Below, one piece after another: positions 43,192-52,500 of a stretch of DNA of 64,000 nucleotides; the first letter of the stretch is position 1; each line of letters opens with the position of its first letter. A model generated the notes under the pieces. The model saw only the letters and a program-made list of their open reading frames with translations. It had not been told where the DNA came from and ran no database searches. This DNA comes from Cytophagaceae bacterium (GTDB lineage Bacteria > Bacteroidota > Bacteroidia > Cytophagales > Flexibacteraceae). Position numbers and translations under genes: made by a program. The stretch spans positions 1 to 64,000 of the forward strand of contig JAIXQU010000115.1 of the NCBI GenBank assembly GCA_027485575.1, given 5' to 3'.

Positions 43192-43772
43192 TAGAAGCCA
43201 TCGGCGAGATAATTGAAATTCGCCAGGAAATGGGCAATTTTCATTTTTTGATTTCCAGCCCAATCAGCCATGAGTTAAAAGTAGACCAGAGCTTAAGCCA
43301 TAATGGCGTTTGCCTTACAGTAACAAAAATTGAAGACTTTTCTCATTGGGTTACTGCCATTTCTGAAACCTTAAGTAAAACGAATCTTGGCCTTTGGCAA
43401 AAAGGAACAAAGGTAAATCTCGAAAGATGCTTGTCGGTGAATGGGCGTTTCGATGGCCACATCGTTCAAGGACATGTAGATGGAACAGCCAAATGCACAA
43501 AAGTTTTGGAAGAGAATGGTTCCTGGAGATATAGATTTGAATATAGTTCTCAGCTAAATCAAATCACAGTGGAGAAAGGGTCTATTTGCGTAAACGGAAT
43601 TAGCCTTACTGTTGTTGAATCCGGCACAAATAGCTTTTCTGTGGCCATTATTCCTTATACATACAATCACACCACTTTTGGCCTTTTAAAAGAAGGTGAA
43701 TTAGTCAACCTTGAGTTTGATATTCTCGGAAAGTATATTCAAAAAATTGCCCTGATGAATCAAAGCAAATAA
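43176..43772 (+). CDS. ribE: Riboflavin synthase, alpha chain
   Basis: A 198-residue riboflavin synthase, dismutating two lumazines to riboflavin. Two lumazine-binding repeats are visible: MFTGIVEAIGEI with NGVCLTV in the first, and HIVQGHVDG with NGISLTVVE in the second. Length is normal. The start overlaps folP by 16 bp. No FMN riboswitch is visible, as expected for a gene inside an operon. It converges on the PorE-like gene with 11 bp between. Confidence 0.96.
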   Translation: MFTGIVEAIGEIIEIRQEMGNFHFLISSPISHELKVDQSLSHNGVCLTVTKIEDFSHWVTAISETLSKTNLGLWQKGTKVNLERCLSVNGRFDGHIVQGHVDGTAKCTKVLEENGSWRYRFEYSSQLNQITVEKGSICVNGISLTVVESGTNSFSVAIIPYTYNHTTFGLLKEGELVNLEFDILGKYIQKIALMNQSK

Positions 43773-43783
43773 AGAACTACGGA

Positions 43784-45391
43784 TTACTCGCCAGGAGTTG
43801 TATCACTTTCTTTTTCTCTTTCCTGAATTTCCTTTGGAACCAATTGGATTTGAATATTTTCTATCTGGCTGGGATTGGTTGGAAATGCAATGCTTAAACT
43901 ATACTCAAGGTTTGTTTTGTCTTTGCTCTTAAAATGAACCAGATACGTTTGACCGGCCACAAGGTCAGCTGAAAAATTGCCGTTTTGGTCAGTATTTACT
44001 TTTATATTCTGAAAGTTTTCAGGGTCATCAAAAAAGACTGTGGAAGAAACGATTGGATTACCAGTTTCATCAATTATCCTGCCTTTTGCTTTGACAATTT
44101 CTGTTTTGGTGACCTTATATATATCGGTCTGGCCTTTGGTTGTTCCCCGGATTGAAGAAAAATACTGAACATCTGGTTTTTCAGAATCTGCGAAAAAATA
44201 AAAGTCGTTATTCGGAGTGTTGTATGGGAATCCCATATTGACTGCTTTTCCCCAGGATTTTGTTTCTTCATTCCAAACAGACTTGTAAAGGTCATAGTCA
44301 CCCAATCCGTCTTCAGATTTTGAACTAAAAACCAATGTTTTTTCATTGATAAAAAAGGGTGCCGCCTCATCTGCATTTGTATTAACTCCTTTTCCGATTA
44401 ATACCGGTTCAGACCACTTTTCTGTTTTATCATCATACTTACTGGTATATAAGTCATTTTGGAACTTGTTGGTATTGGCATTGTTTGTAAAAACTACAGT
44501 CTTCAAATCCTTGGAAAAAACAATATCTCCGGTAAAAAAACTTGGATCAGGTTCTATAGGAACAAGGGTTGGAAGCTTCCATGACTCATTAGCATATTCT
44601 GAAATATATAACTTGGCTCCTTCCGAACTCATTTTATACAAAAGAATGTTGGAAGAATTTTCAATTTGCTGGATAAGGTTGAAATCCAAATCCTTATTTC
44701 TTCCTTCCATTAACCGGATGGGAATTCCTTTACTCCATGTACCGTCGGCAAGCTTGTGGGAAGAAAATATTTTTTCTTTGTACTCACCATCATCCAAAAT
44801 CTTTTCTTCAGGAAAGCCCTTTTTCCTCCCTGAAAAGACCATCATCTTTCCATCTTTGGTCAAAATCGGGTGGAATTCGGAATACACCGAGTTGATTCCA
44901 TTTCCCATATTTTCAATAACAATAGGTTGGAGTGATGTTGGCGCCATTTCTTTGGCCCTAACAATTTGCCTGAGATACCGTTCCGTGTCTCTTTTGTATG
45001 ATTTGTCTATGGGAAATACATCCAAATATTCATTGAAATATTTGGAGGCAGAATCCCACTGCTCGTCAAGATGGAAAGCTCTTCCCAACCAAAATGGTAG
45101 ATAGTTATCAATTTCGCCAGATTTTTTTGCCGCTTTAATGTGTTGAACGGCCCGTTTGCCTATCCCAAGTCTTGTCGCACATATACCGGCTTTGTAAGAC
45201 ACCTTTTTGTTGAATTGAATGTTGAGCAAATATTCTTCAAACCCAATCAAAGCATTTCGATAGTCTTTGTCCAAATAGTAATTTTCAGCAGAAATAATGC
45301 TGATCCCTTCAACCTGGGCAAAAACACAAATTTTGGTTGACAATCCAACAAAAAAGGCCAACAAAAAGGCCTTACCTATATTAAATTTCAT
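43784..45391 (-). CDS. PorE-like TPR/PD40 beta-propeller protein without OmpA domain
   Basis: A 535-residue exported protein with a signal peptide ending near FAQ (26), an N-terminal TPR-like helical region (to about 150), a PD40/WD40-like beta-propeller (about 165-430, with repeats such as FHPILTKDGKMMVFSG and APFFINEKTLVFSS), and a carboxypeptidase-regulatory-like domain (VKAKGRIIDETGNPI). It matches the arrangement of T9SS protein PorE and relatives, but the usual C-terminal OmpA peptidoglycan-binding domain is missing and the protein ends in a charged tail. It may be a surface or periplasmic scaffold for T9SS. Role inferred. Confidence 0.8.
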   Translation of the reverse strand: MKFNIGKAFLLAFFVGLSTKICVFAQVEGISIISAENYYLDKDYRNALIGFEEYLLNIQFNKKVSYKAGICATRLGIGKRAVQHIKAAKKSGEIDNYLPFWLGRAFHLDEQWDSASKYFNEYLDVFPIDKSYKRDTERYLRQIVRAKEMAPTSLQPIVIENMGNGINSVYSEFHPILTKDGKMMVFSGRKKGFPEEKILDDGEYKEKIFSSHKLADGTWSKGIPIRLMEGRNKDLDFNLIQQIENSSNILLYKMSSEGAKLYISEYANESWKLPTLVPIEPDPSFFTGDIVFSKDLKTVVFTNNANTNKFQNDLYTSKYDDKTEKWSEPVLIGKGVNTNADEAAPFFINEKTLVFSSKSEDGLGDYDLYKSVWNEETKSWGKAVNMGFPYNTPNNDFYFFADSEKPDVQYFSSIRGTTKGQTDIYKVTKTEIVKAKGRIIDETGNPIVSSTVFFDDPENFQNIKVNTDQNGNFSADLVAGQTYLVHFKSKDKTNLEYSLSIAFPTNPSQIENIQIQLVPKEIQEREKESDTTPGE

Positions 45392-45441
45392 TAAATAGAT
45401 TGAATATAAATTCTATTTCTCTTAATCCCTTAAATCTGTTG

Positions 45442-45472
45442 CAAAGTAAACAACCAAATTGCCATTGGCAAA
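45442..45472 (-). promoter_or_regulatory. Probable promoter of the PorE-like gene
   Basis: Minus strand: TTTG, exactly 19 bases, TTACTTTG. The upstream box is perfect and the -7 box has one mismatch to TAnnTTTG. Implied start near 45435, giving a leader of about 44 bases. Confidence 0.6.
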
Positions 45473-45571
45473 CATTTCATTTCTATTCCGGCCGGGAATG
45501 ACTTCAATCTCCCTTATTCAAATTTAAATACCCTTTATTTCCTTCGACCCAAAAAACTTCAATACATAAAA

Positions 45572-45598
45572 AAAGGCTACCAGAATCTGATAGCCTTT
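45572..45598 (-). terminator. Terminator of the 1194-residue T9SS gene
   Basis: AAAGGCTA and TAGCCTTT arms, with an inner CAGA/TCTG helix and one mismatch, followed by a T-run on the minus strand, 22 bp after the stop. Confidence 0.8.
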
Positions 45599-45619
45599 GA
45601 TAGTTAGATAAATTAGTAT

Positions 45620-48600
45620 TTAATTTTTATTAAATCTTGCTGTTTCTCCAGTATTAGAGAATCTGATGATGTAAGAACCCAAAGGCAAATTTTCAACATT
45701 AATGGTCGACTGTCCTTCTTCAATTTTTGAAGAAAGTATCTTTTTGCCTGTAACATCCATTATTACAAAGGCTTCATTTGTGTGTGCTTTATCTACCGAT
45801 AAGAAGTTCTTTACAGGATTTGGCCAAACAAGAATCAGTGACTTTTTATTTAACTCCTTGTTGCTCAACACACCTTGAGTTACCAAAAGGCTAAATCTAT
45901 CAGAATCAAAACCAGTTGATACAAAACTGAATGTTTGGTTAGACTGGTTAATTTCCTGAAGAGTACCATTCATATTGTCTTTCAAAAATATCTGATTGTT
46001 TGTCCAGAAATCACCTTCCTTTTCAAATTCAAATGAAAACGAATTGGAATTGTTTTTTAATCCGACAGGGATAACTCCATTTGAAGAAACCGTGTTTAGA
46101 CCGGCAATACAAAATCCTTTTCCTTCACCAATAGAAACATTAACACCTGGATTAAGTAATTTAGAAACAGCGGTATTCAATCTTTCAGTTGAAAAATCTA
46201 CCCATGCTTCGTCAATCAATCCTCCATTGTTTACACGAATTCGGATGCCATCAACTGGCGCAACATTTGTTCTTAAGCCAGAAGTATAGACATTGGCTTT
46301 TGCATCTTCATTAATTGATAAAGAGGCTGATCCGCTTGTCGCTTCTACAAAAAATGCTTGTCCGGCAGCGATATTCTGAGAACCACCATTTAGTGATACT
46401 GTTCCATCATAAGAAGAATAATTGCCAGCGGCCGCATTCCAGATCCTTACTGCATTAGATGCAATTCCTGATTTTGACCAGCCTGTGGCTGCATTCCAAT
46501 CTACTGGGCAAGGATATGGGTTTGCAACCAAATTCCATCCGTTAGTTGCTGCGGAAGCAAGGTTTGAACATCCTGATGAACAAAAAGTGATTGGCAAAGA
46601 AAGCGATCCTGAAAACGGAACCCCGGTAAATTGCATAACACCATTTGAAGTTACTTTTCTGGCCCATACTCTTGCGCCGCTTCCACTTGTCAAAACTTGT
46701 GATGGATTGTTTGATTTTGCCCAACCAAATTCATCAAAACTACCTGCAGCGGTTTGACTATATAAGTATATTGACGCCGGATCTGGATTGGTTGGTAAAA
46801 ATGTTGCAGGGTGAAGGTTATTTCCCCCCTGGTCAAACCCATTCAATGGAAATCCTCCAACAGGAGAAGATAAAAAATACCATCCACCATTTGGGGTAGA
46901 ATTGATTCCAGCAAGATATTTTTGATAGGAAACATTTCCTGTTATTCCTGATCCAGATTCTACTTTCAAAATTCTGGCTTCAGAGATTGGGGTAGCAGCC
47001 AAAATAAAACTACCTCCGGTTGTATTCAAAAACCCGTTTTGTAATTTTAAAGAACCACTGACCCGAACTATTGTACCAGGGGATAAGTTCACACCTGATG
47101 AATTTTCAACCCTCAAATTGGAAACATTTACAATTCCTCCAATTGTTTGTAGAGCGGTTCCATTAAGGTTAACTGTTCCTGCTCCTGTCAAATTGCAATT
47201 TGTTCCTTGCAGACCTCCGCAAATATTTAATGTTGCTCCAGAGTTAATTGTCAAGGTTGCCCCAGAGTTTAAGGCAACGCTACTGGCTGAAAATGTTCCA
47301 CCACCAATAACTGGCTGGACACCTGTTTCTTTTATTCTAATATTGAAATTGCAGCTGGTTGGTGGCACACCTGCTGTCCAGTTGTTACCATCATTGAAAT
47401 TTGAGCTTACGCCTCTCCACTCACTGAGGGCGCCGCAATCAATACATTGGGAAAAACAAATAATAGGAAGTACTTTGCCTACAGTGGCTACCGATACGTT
47501 TCTGTTGTTTCCGCCAAACCCGTCATCAGTTCCGCAGACTGCGGATACACTTTCAACTCCTCCAAAACTATTGTCATTCAGAAATTTGTAAGTATGACTT
47601 GTATTGGCGGGCACATTTACTGTTGCAGTAAATATCTTGGACCCCGGAGCTGTTTCGGTCATTGGATTGGCAGAAGTGCTAAAGCTATTGAAGCTACCTG
47701 CCAAATGTACTCCGTTTCCACTAACAGTTACATTGGCAAGGTTTACTCTGAAAGTGATTGGAACCACCAACGGACATGCAGAGCAAGAATTGTAACAAAC
47801 AAGAGGTAAGGTAGCTGGTCCGGTTACGTTAACAGTCCTGTTGTTTCCATTTCCGCATGGTGCCCCCTGATTGCCTTCGTAGCTGCCTGAATTTACAAAT
47901 TTGAATTCATAAGATCCTAATGGCAAAGTTATGTTGGCTTCCCAAAGTGTGCCGCTTACGTTTGTCATTGGGTTTGCAGTGATGTTGTAGCCATTGAAAC
48001 TTCCTGATACTGAAACACCACTGCTTACTGTTTGTGTGGCCATATCTACTCTGAATTTAACCACAACCGGAGCCACACAATTTGCACATTGCGTAAAACA
48101 TACTGTTGGCAAAGTCGCTGCACCTGTTACTGTGTAGATTCTGTTTGAACCATTGCCACAAGGAGCGCTTAAGTTGCTTTCGAAGTTGGAACCGTTTACA
48201 AATTTGTACTCAATGTTTGCGCCAACTGCCAAAGCAACAGTGGTTTCGTAAATTTTTGACCCTGGGGTGGTTTCTGTCATTGGGTTTGCAGAAGTACTGA
48301 AACCATTGAAATTACCAGCTAAATTAACTCCACTGGATACAGTTTCATTGGCCATATTAACCCTGAAAACTACGTTTACCGGAGGGGCAGCAGCTACTGT
48401 GTATACATAATTACTTCCACCATTTGTGTTGGAGCGCATGGTGTACATGTCGTGATTACTAGAAACAGAAGCTACAGTTGAAGTGAAAACATAATATGCT
48501 ACTATGGTTCCATTGGTTTGGCCAGGGATGTTGATTGTTCCTTGCGTATTGCCTGCCTGGTCCATTGTGACTGCCACACTTGTACTCGTTGTAAAGTTGT

Positions 48601-49204
48601 TTGTACTGTAACGCACATAGACAATTTCCTCAGGGCTTGGGGCAGAAGAAGCAGTTACAGTAACTGCCACTGATGTGGAAGGTGTAACAGAAGCCGGTAG
48701 TTGTGTTACGTTGGTGATGTTGACTGGAGCATTGGTGGTTTCCATAAATATGGCATCAGAAAACTGCTGGCTATAAGCAGTGTTGCCATTAAAATTTACC
48801 GTGTAATACTTGTTTTGGTCCATTCCAGATAACGAATTATTGTTATCCGGGGTTCCCAAAAAACTTACTCCAACTTGTTGAAGGGTGTTTGGTGTAAAGT
48901 TGGTGTTTCTCCATTGATCACCCCATGGATTACCGGAGTTGCCGCTGGCAAATTTAAATTGCCTGGAAGTAGGTGCATCTGTGTATTGGAATGTGGTGGT
49001 GTAAATATTGCCTGGAGCAATCCTTGTCATATTAAAAGGACCCGTTAAAGGATTTGAATTGGTATATCCATTCCATTCGCCGGGGATTCGAAGTCCGTTG
49101 GGTTCGAACAATTGAGCATGAACAGTCAAGCTGCTGGTGATTCCAGCAGATACTAATAAAACGATAAAGAGCCTGATGCTCCATTTTTTGTAGAGTTTTA
49201 CCAT
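45620..49204 (-). CDS. Large secreted T9SS protein with three glycogen-binding-like modules
   Basis: A 1194-residue exported protein. After a signal peptide (to HAQ, about 31) come an N-terminal domain, an Ig-like domain and three tandem modules of about 95 residues (roughly 275-600). These begin VVFRVNM, VKFRVDM and ITFRVNL and each contain G.FN.....ANPMT, YKFVN or FKFVN, and NR; they look like CBM20/48-type starch-binding folds. Cys-rich linkers (TQCANC, NSCSAC, SQCIDC) close each module. The rest is a repetitive beta-rich passenger, and the last 75 residues (WPNPVKNFLSVDK ... GSYIIRFS) are a T9SS type-A domain. No catalytic motif seen. Likely a glycan-binding surface protein. Confidence 0.88.
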   Translation of the reverse strand: MVKLYKKWSIRLFIVLLVSAGITSSLTVHAQLFEPNGLRIPGEWNGYTNSNPLTGPFNMTRIAPGNIYTTTFQYTDAPTSRQFKFASGNSGNPWGDQWRNTNFTPNTLQQVGVSFLGTPDNNNSLSGMDQNKYYTVNFNGNTAYSQQFSDAIFMETTNAPVNITNVTQLPASVTPSTSVAVTVTASSAPSPEEIVYVRYSTNNFTTSTSVAVTMDQAGNTQGTINIPGQTNGTIVAYYVFTSTVASVSSNHDMYTMRSNTNGGSNYVYTVAAAPPVNVVFRVNMANETVSSGVNLAGNFNGFSTSANPMTETTPGSKIYETTVALAVGANIEYKFVNGSNFESNLSAPCGNGSNRIYTVTGAATLPTVCFTQCANCVAPVVVKFRVDMATQTVSSGVSVSGSFNGYNITANPMTNVSGTLWEANITLPLGSYEFKFVNSGSYEGNQGAPCGNGNNRTVNVTGPATLPLVCYNSCSACPLVVPITFRVNLANVTVSGNGVHLAGSFNSFSTSANPMTETAPGSKIFTATVNVPANTSHTYKFLNDNSFGGVESVSAVCGTDDGFGGNNRNVSVATVGKVLPIICFSQCIDCGALSEWRGVSSNFNDGNNWTAGVPPTSCNFNIRIKETGVQPVIGGGTFSASSVALNSGATLTINSGATLNICGGLQGTNCNLTGAGTVNLNGTALQTIGGIVNVSNLRVENSSGVNLSPGTIVRVSGSLKLQNGFLNTTGGSFILAATPISEARILKVESGSGITGNVSYQKYLAGINSTPNGGWYFLSSPVGGFPLNGFDQGGNNLHPATFLPTNPDPASIYLYSQTAAGSFDEFGWAKSNNPSQVLTSGSGARVWARKVTSNGVMQFTGVPFSGSLSLPITFCSSGCSNLASAATNGWNLVANPYPCPVDWNAATGWSKSGIASNAVRIWNAAAGNYSSYDGTVSLNGGSQNIAAGQAFFVEATSGSASLSINEDAKANVYTSGLRTNVAPVDGIRIRVNNGGLIDEAWVDFSTERLNTAVSKLLNPGVNVSIGEGKGFCIAGLNTVSSNGVIPVGLKNNSNSFSFEFEKEGDFWTNNQIFLKDNMNGTLQEINQSNQTFSFVSTGFDSDRFSLLVTQGVLSNKELNKKSLILVWPNPVKNFLSVDKAHTNEAFVIMDVTGKKILSSKIEEGQSTINVENLPLGSYIIRFSNTGETARFNKN

Positions 49205-49321
49205 TGGTTATTTTGATGATAATTATATAAAACACTTTTTGTTTTCAATCTGCTGATTTAGCATGTTTAAGTCAAATCATAAGACCAAATGCAAAAAGGC
49301 CCGTCCACTCGGATGGGAAAA

Positions 49322-49329
49322 CAAATATA
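49322..49329 (-). promoter_or_regulatory. Possible -7 element for the 1194-residue T9SS gene
   Basis: TATATTTG on the minus strand fits TAnnTTTG perfectly. It would give a leader of about 110 bases that includes the hairpin at 49300-49317. The upstream box is badly spaced, so support is partial. Confidence 0.33.
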
Positions 49330-49531
49330 AATTCAGCTTAAGCCAAAGTGTATAGCATCAAAATATGTAATATAGAAAATCTAAAAAATATATAGAACTA
49401 AAACCTTGATTTTCAACATAAACACTTATAAAAGAATATTGAAAATTGTTGGGCAAATGAGGAATTTGGGTTCGGTTTTAGCCAATAAAAAGTTCCCTTG
49501 GAGGTTGGCGTTTCCTGACTAGTTTCAAAAA

Positions 49532-49565
49532 AAAGTCCTTTTGATTTGCATGCCAAAAGGACTTT
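49532..49565 (-). terminator. Terminator of the 1640-residue T9SS gene
   Basis: AAAGTCCTTTTG and CAAAAGGACTTT form a perfect 12-bp stem with a 10-base loop; a T-run follows on the minus strand. It is 18 bp after the stop codon. Confidence 0.85.
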
Positions 49566-49583
49566 AATCAATTCATTAATGAC

Positions 49584-52500
49584 TTATTTTTGGACTACCC
49601 AGCGAAGAGATGTTGAAATGCTATCGGCTTCAATTCTAATTAAATATATACCGGGAATAAGATTGTCTGGCAGTGCGACTTCAGAACTTTCTCCTCCGGT
49701 TTGTTCCGCATTCAATTTTTCAACAAGAGCACCATTCATATTATATATATCAATACTTACCTTTTGAGAATTAGGAAGGTTGAAGCCAAGTTTAGACTTA
49801 CCCTGAGAAGGATTGGGGATGATTTTTATGTCTTCATTTTTGGTGAGCATATCTTCAACTGAGCCACATATAACAAATGAGACATTTGCCGTATCTCTGA
49901 ATGTGCATCCACCCTGAGTAACCACTGAAACCCAATAAGACCCATTACTTGAAACAACTATTTGTGGGGTTGAAAGATTATTACTCCAGGTATAACTTAC
50001 CATATTGATTGGAGCAATAAGGGTATAAGTGGGTTGAAGGTTTTGACAAACCACGGTATCTTTTCCAAGATTAACCGGATTTGCCTCTCTGTTGATGGTA
50101 ATGGTATCAGATACATTGGAGGCACAAAGAGGAACAGAAACTGAAAAAGCAAACTTATTCAGGCCAAACCCAAGATTGTTTACTGTAGCTGCTCCATTTC
50201 CCGAATTTAAAATCGTCCCTGAACCGGAAATAAGGCTCCAGGTACCAGATAGCCCTGTTGGAATATTTGTGGCTGTTAAGGAAATGTTTGGTGTACATTC
50301 AGTTTTATCCGTTCCGGCGTTTGGCCTGGCTGGTAAGTTATTTGTTATTATCAAATCAGCGAAAGAAGAAGGGCATGGAGAATCAGAAACCGTCCACCTA
50401 AAAGTATTGGCCCCAAACCCTAAATTTGAAACCGTAGAATTTGGTTGGCTTGAATTGGAAATATTTCCTGAACCGAAAACCAATGTCCAAACTCCCAAAC
50501 CAGAAGTTGGTGCCGTTGCTGAGAGCGTGGCATTTGGTCCGCAAAGAGTTTGGTTGTTTCCAACTGTAGCAGTTGATGGGTCAGACTTCCGTAAAATGGT
50601 TACTGTATCTGCATCCTGAGGGCATCCTGTTCTGGTTAAACGCCAAACAAACTGATTTGTCCCAACCGATAAATTCGACACCGATGAGTTGTTTTGTGCT
50701 GGTTGCAAAACATTTCCGGTACCAGAAATTTTTGTCCACACACCGGTTTCACCCGCTCCTGGTGGATTTCCTGCCAATGCGACACTCGTAGTGCATACGT
50801 TTTGGTCCGAGCCAGCATTGGCATTTGGAGGACTTGTAACAGTTAAGATTACATCATCTGATTTAGTAGGACAAGTGCCATTTGAAACAGTCCACCTTAA
50901 GGTTGTATTGCCATTGTTTAACCCATTCACCACTGTTGCAGGACTTGTGTTGTTTACAAAAGTTGCATTCCCGGTTACTACAGTCCAGATCCCCGAACCT
51001 ACTGCTGGTGGAGTAGCAGCAAGTGATGTTGAGTTTCCACAAAAAGCTTGGTCTGGACCAGCCAAAGCACTGAATTGATCCGAGCTTCTGGTTATACTTA
51101 CAGTATCTTTAACCGGAAGACATCCAAATATTGAACTTGTAACTGTCCAGATAAATTTATTTTCGCCAATGGCAAGATTGGTTACGGCAGAGTTTCTTAC
51201 TGTAGGAGAAGTAACAGATGCACCACCGGAAAGTGTTGACCAAACACCATTTCCATTTGGAGGCGTAGCCGCATTTAATGTTGCCGTTGCAAGACAAACA
51301 GATTGATCTGAACCTGCATTGGCACTTACATTGCTTGAGGTAATTGTAACATTTGCATTAGTGGAACCGCAGCTATTGGAAATGGTCCACTTAAAAACAT
51401 TTGGACCAGCCGAGAGACCAGAAACTATAGTACCAAATGCAGCTGGATTTGCAAAAACGCCTGAACCAGAAACTACAGTCCATAAACCTGTTGCTCCGGC
51501 ACCAGGATCATTTCCAGCCATAGTTGCAATGGTTCCGCAAAGACTTTGGTTGGGTCCGGCATTTGCCAACAACCCCGCTGAGATATTAACTGTATATTCT
51601 TCAATCTCACCAAAATCATTAGGCCCTGTTTCACAAGGGTTATTTGAAGAAATCGTTGTTGGGTTATAAATAATTGCAATCCTCATTCTCGAACTTCCCA
51701 AGGCGGCAGTTGCTGGAATCAAAATGTTATTGGTAACGGTTGCCCCCGTGATAAATGCGCCATTAAGAACATTTTCACCCGCATCGGCAAAATCTCCATC
51801 CTGGTTAAAATCAATCCAGGCCATTCGATTGCTGGCATCTATGCCATTTCCTGTTGTGATTCCCAGTGGGTAGGTATTTCCTCTGCATAGACCCGTTGTC
51901 AGGGTCGAAAAATCCTGAACATTTCCTCCCAAAGGATTTACGCTTGAGGTTTGGTCAATTGACCCAAAAGTTATTCTGGTTATTCTGTTTGGTCCGGGCT
52001 CATTGGCAAAAGGTGTTGCACATCTGATTGATACCGGAACAATGTTAGAAAATGCAGGAAAACAATCGTTCGTTCTGGTTTTTACCCTTAAATACAGAAT
52101 ATTGCTAACAGAAGATTTTCCTATCAATGTATCAACAGCAGTACTTCCCTCTTCAATCGGATTCCAAATGGTTTGATTGGTCGAGGTCTCATATTGAAAG
52201 GAACCGGTAAGACTCGATATCTGGGTTGTGAATGCCTGATTTGATAAAATATTTGTTAGGTTGGTTGCTAAAACAGAGGGAGTTGAATTGCAGTTTGGAT
52301 TGAAAACACAAATGGAAAAGCTCCCTGTTCCAGCGGCTTTGCCATAAACCCTGACATAATACTGTTGACCAACTATCAGATTAAGTAAAGTAACCTCTTC
52401 TATGGAAGGAAAATCAGGATCAATACTTGCTAAAAAAGCATCTGCACAGCCCAAAGAGGTTGGCCCAAAACAACTTCCTGAATAGACTTGAATTGCTCCA

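Larger units (their letters stand above)
49205..49583. other. Intergenic region between two giant T9SS genes
   Basis: 379 bp contain the leader and possible promoter of the 1194-residue gene, a CCCGTCC/GGATGGG hairpin at about 49300-49317, and the terminator of the upstream giant gene (49532-49565). No coding frame is supported. A TATATTTG at 49322-49329 (minus strand) is a perfect -7 box, but the nearest TTTG is only 14 bases away. Confidence 0.5.

Noticed and set aside
44346-45104. 252-codon plus-strand frame opposite the PorE-like gene
   Set aside because: Long, but fully antisense to a gene with signal peptide, domains and promoter; its product lacks recognisable domains.
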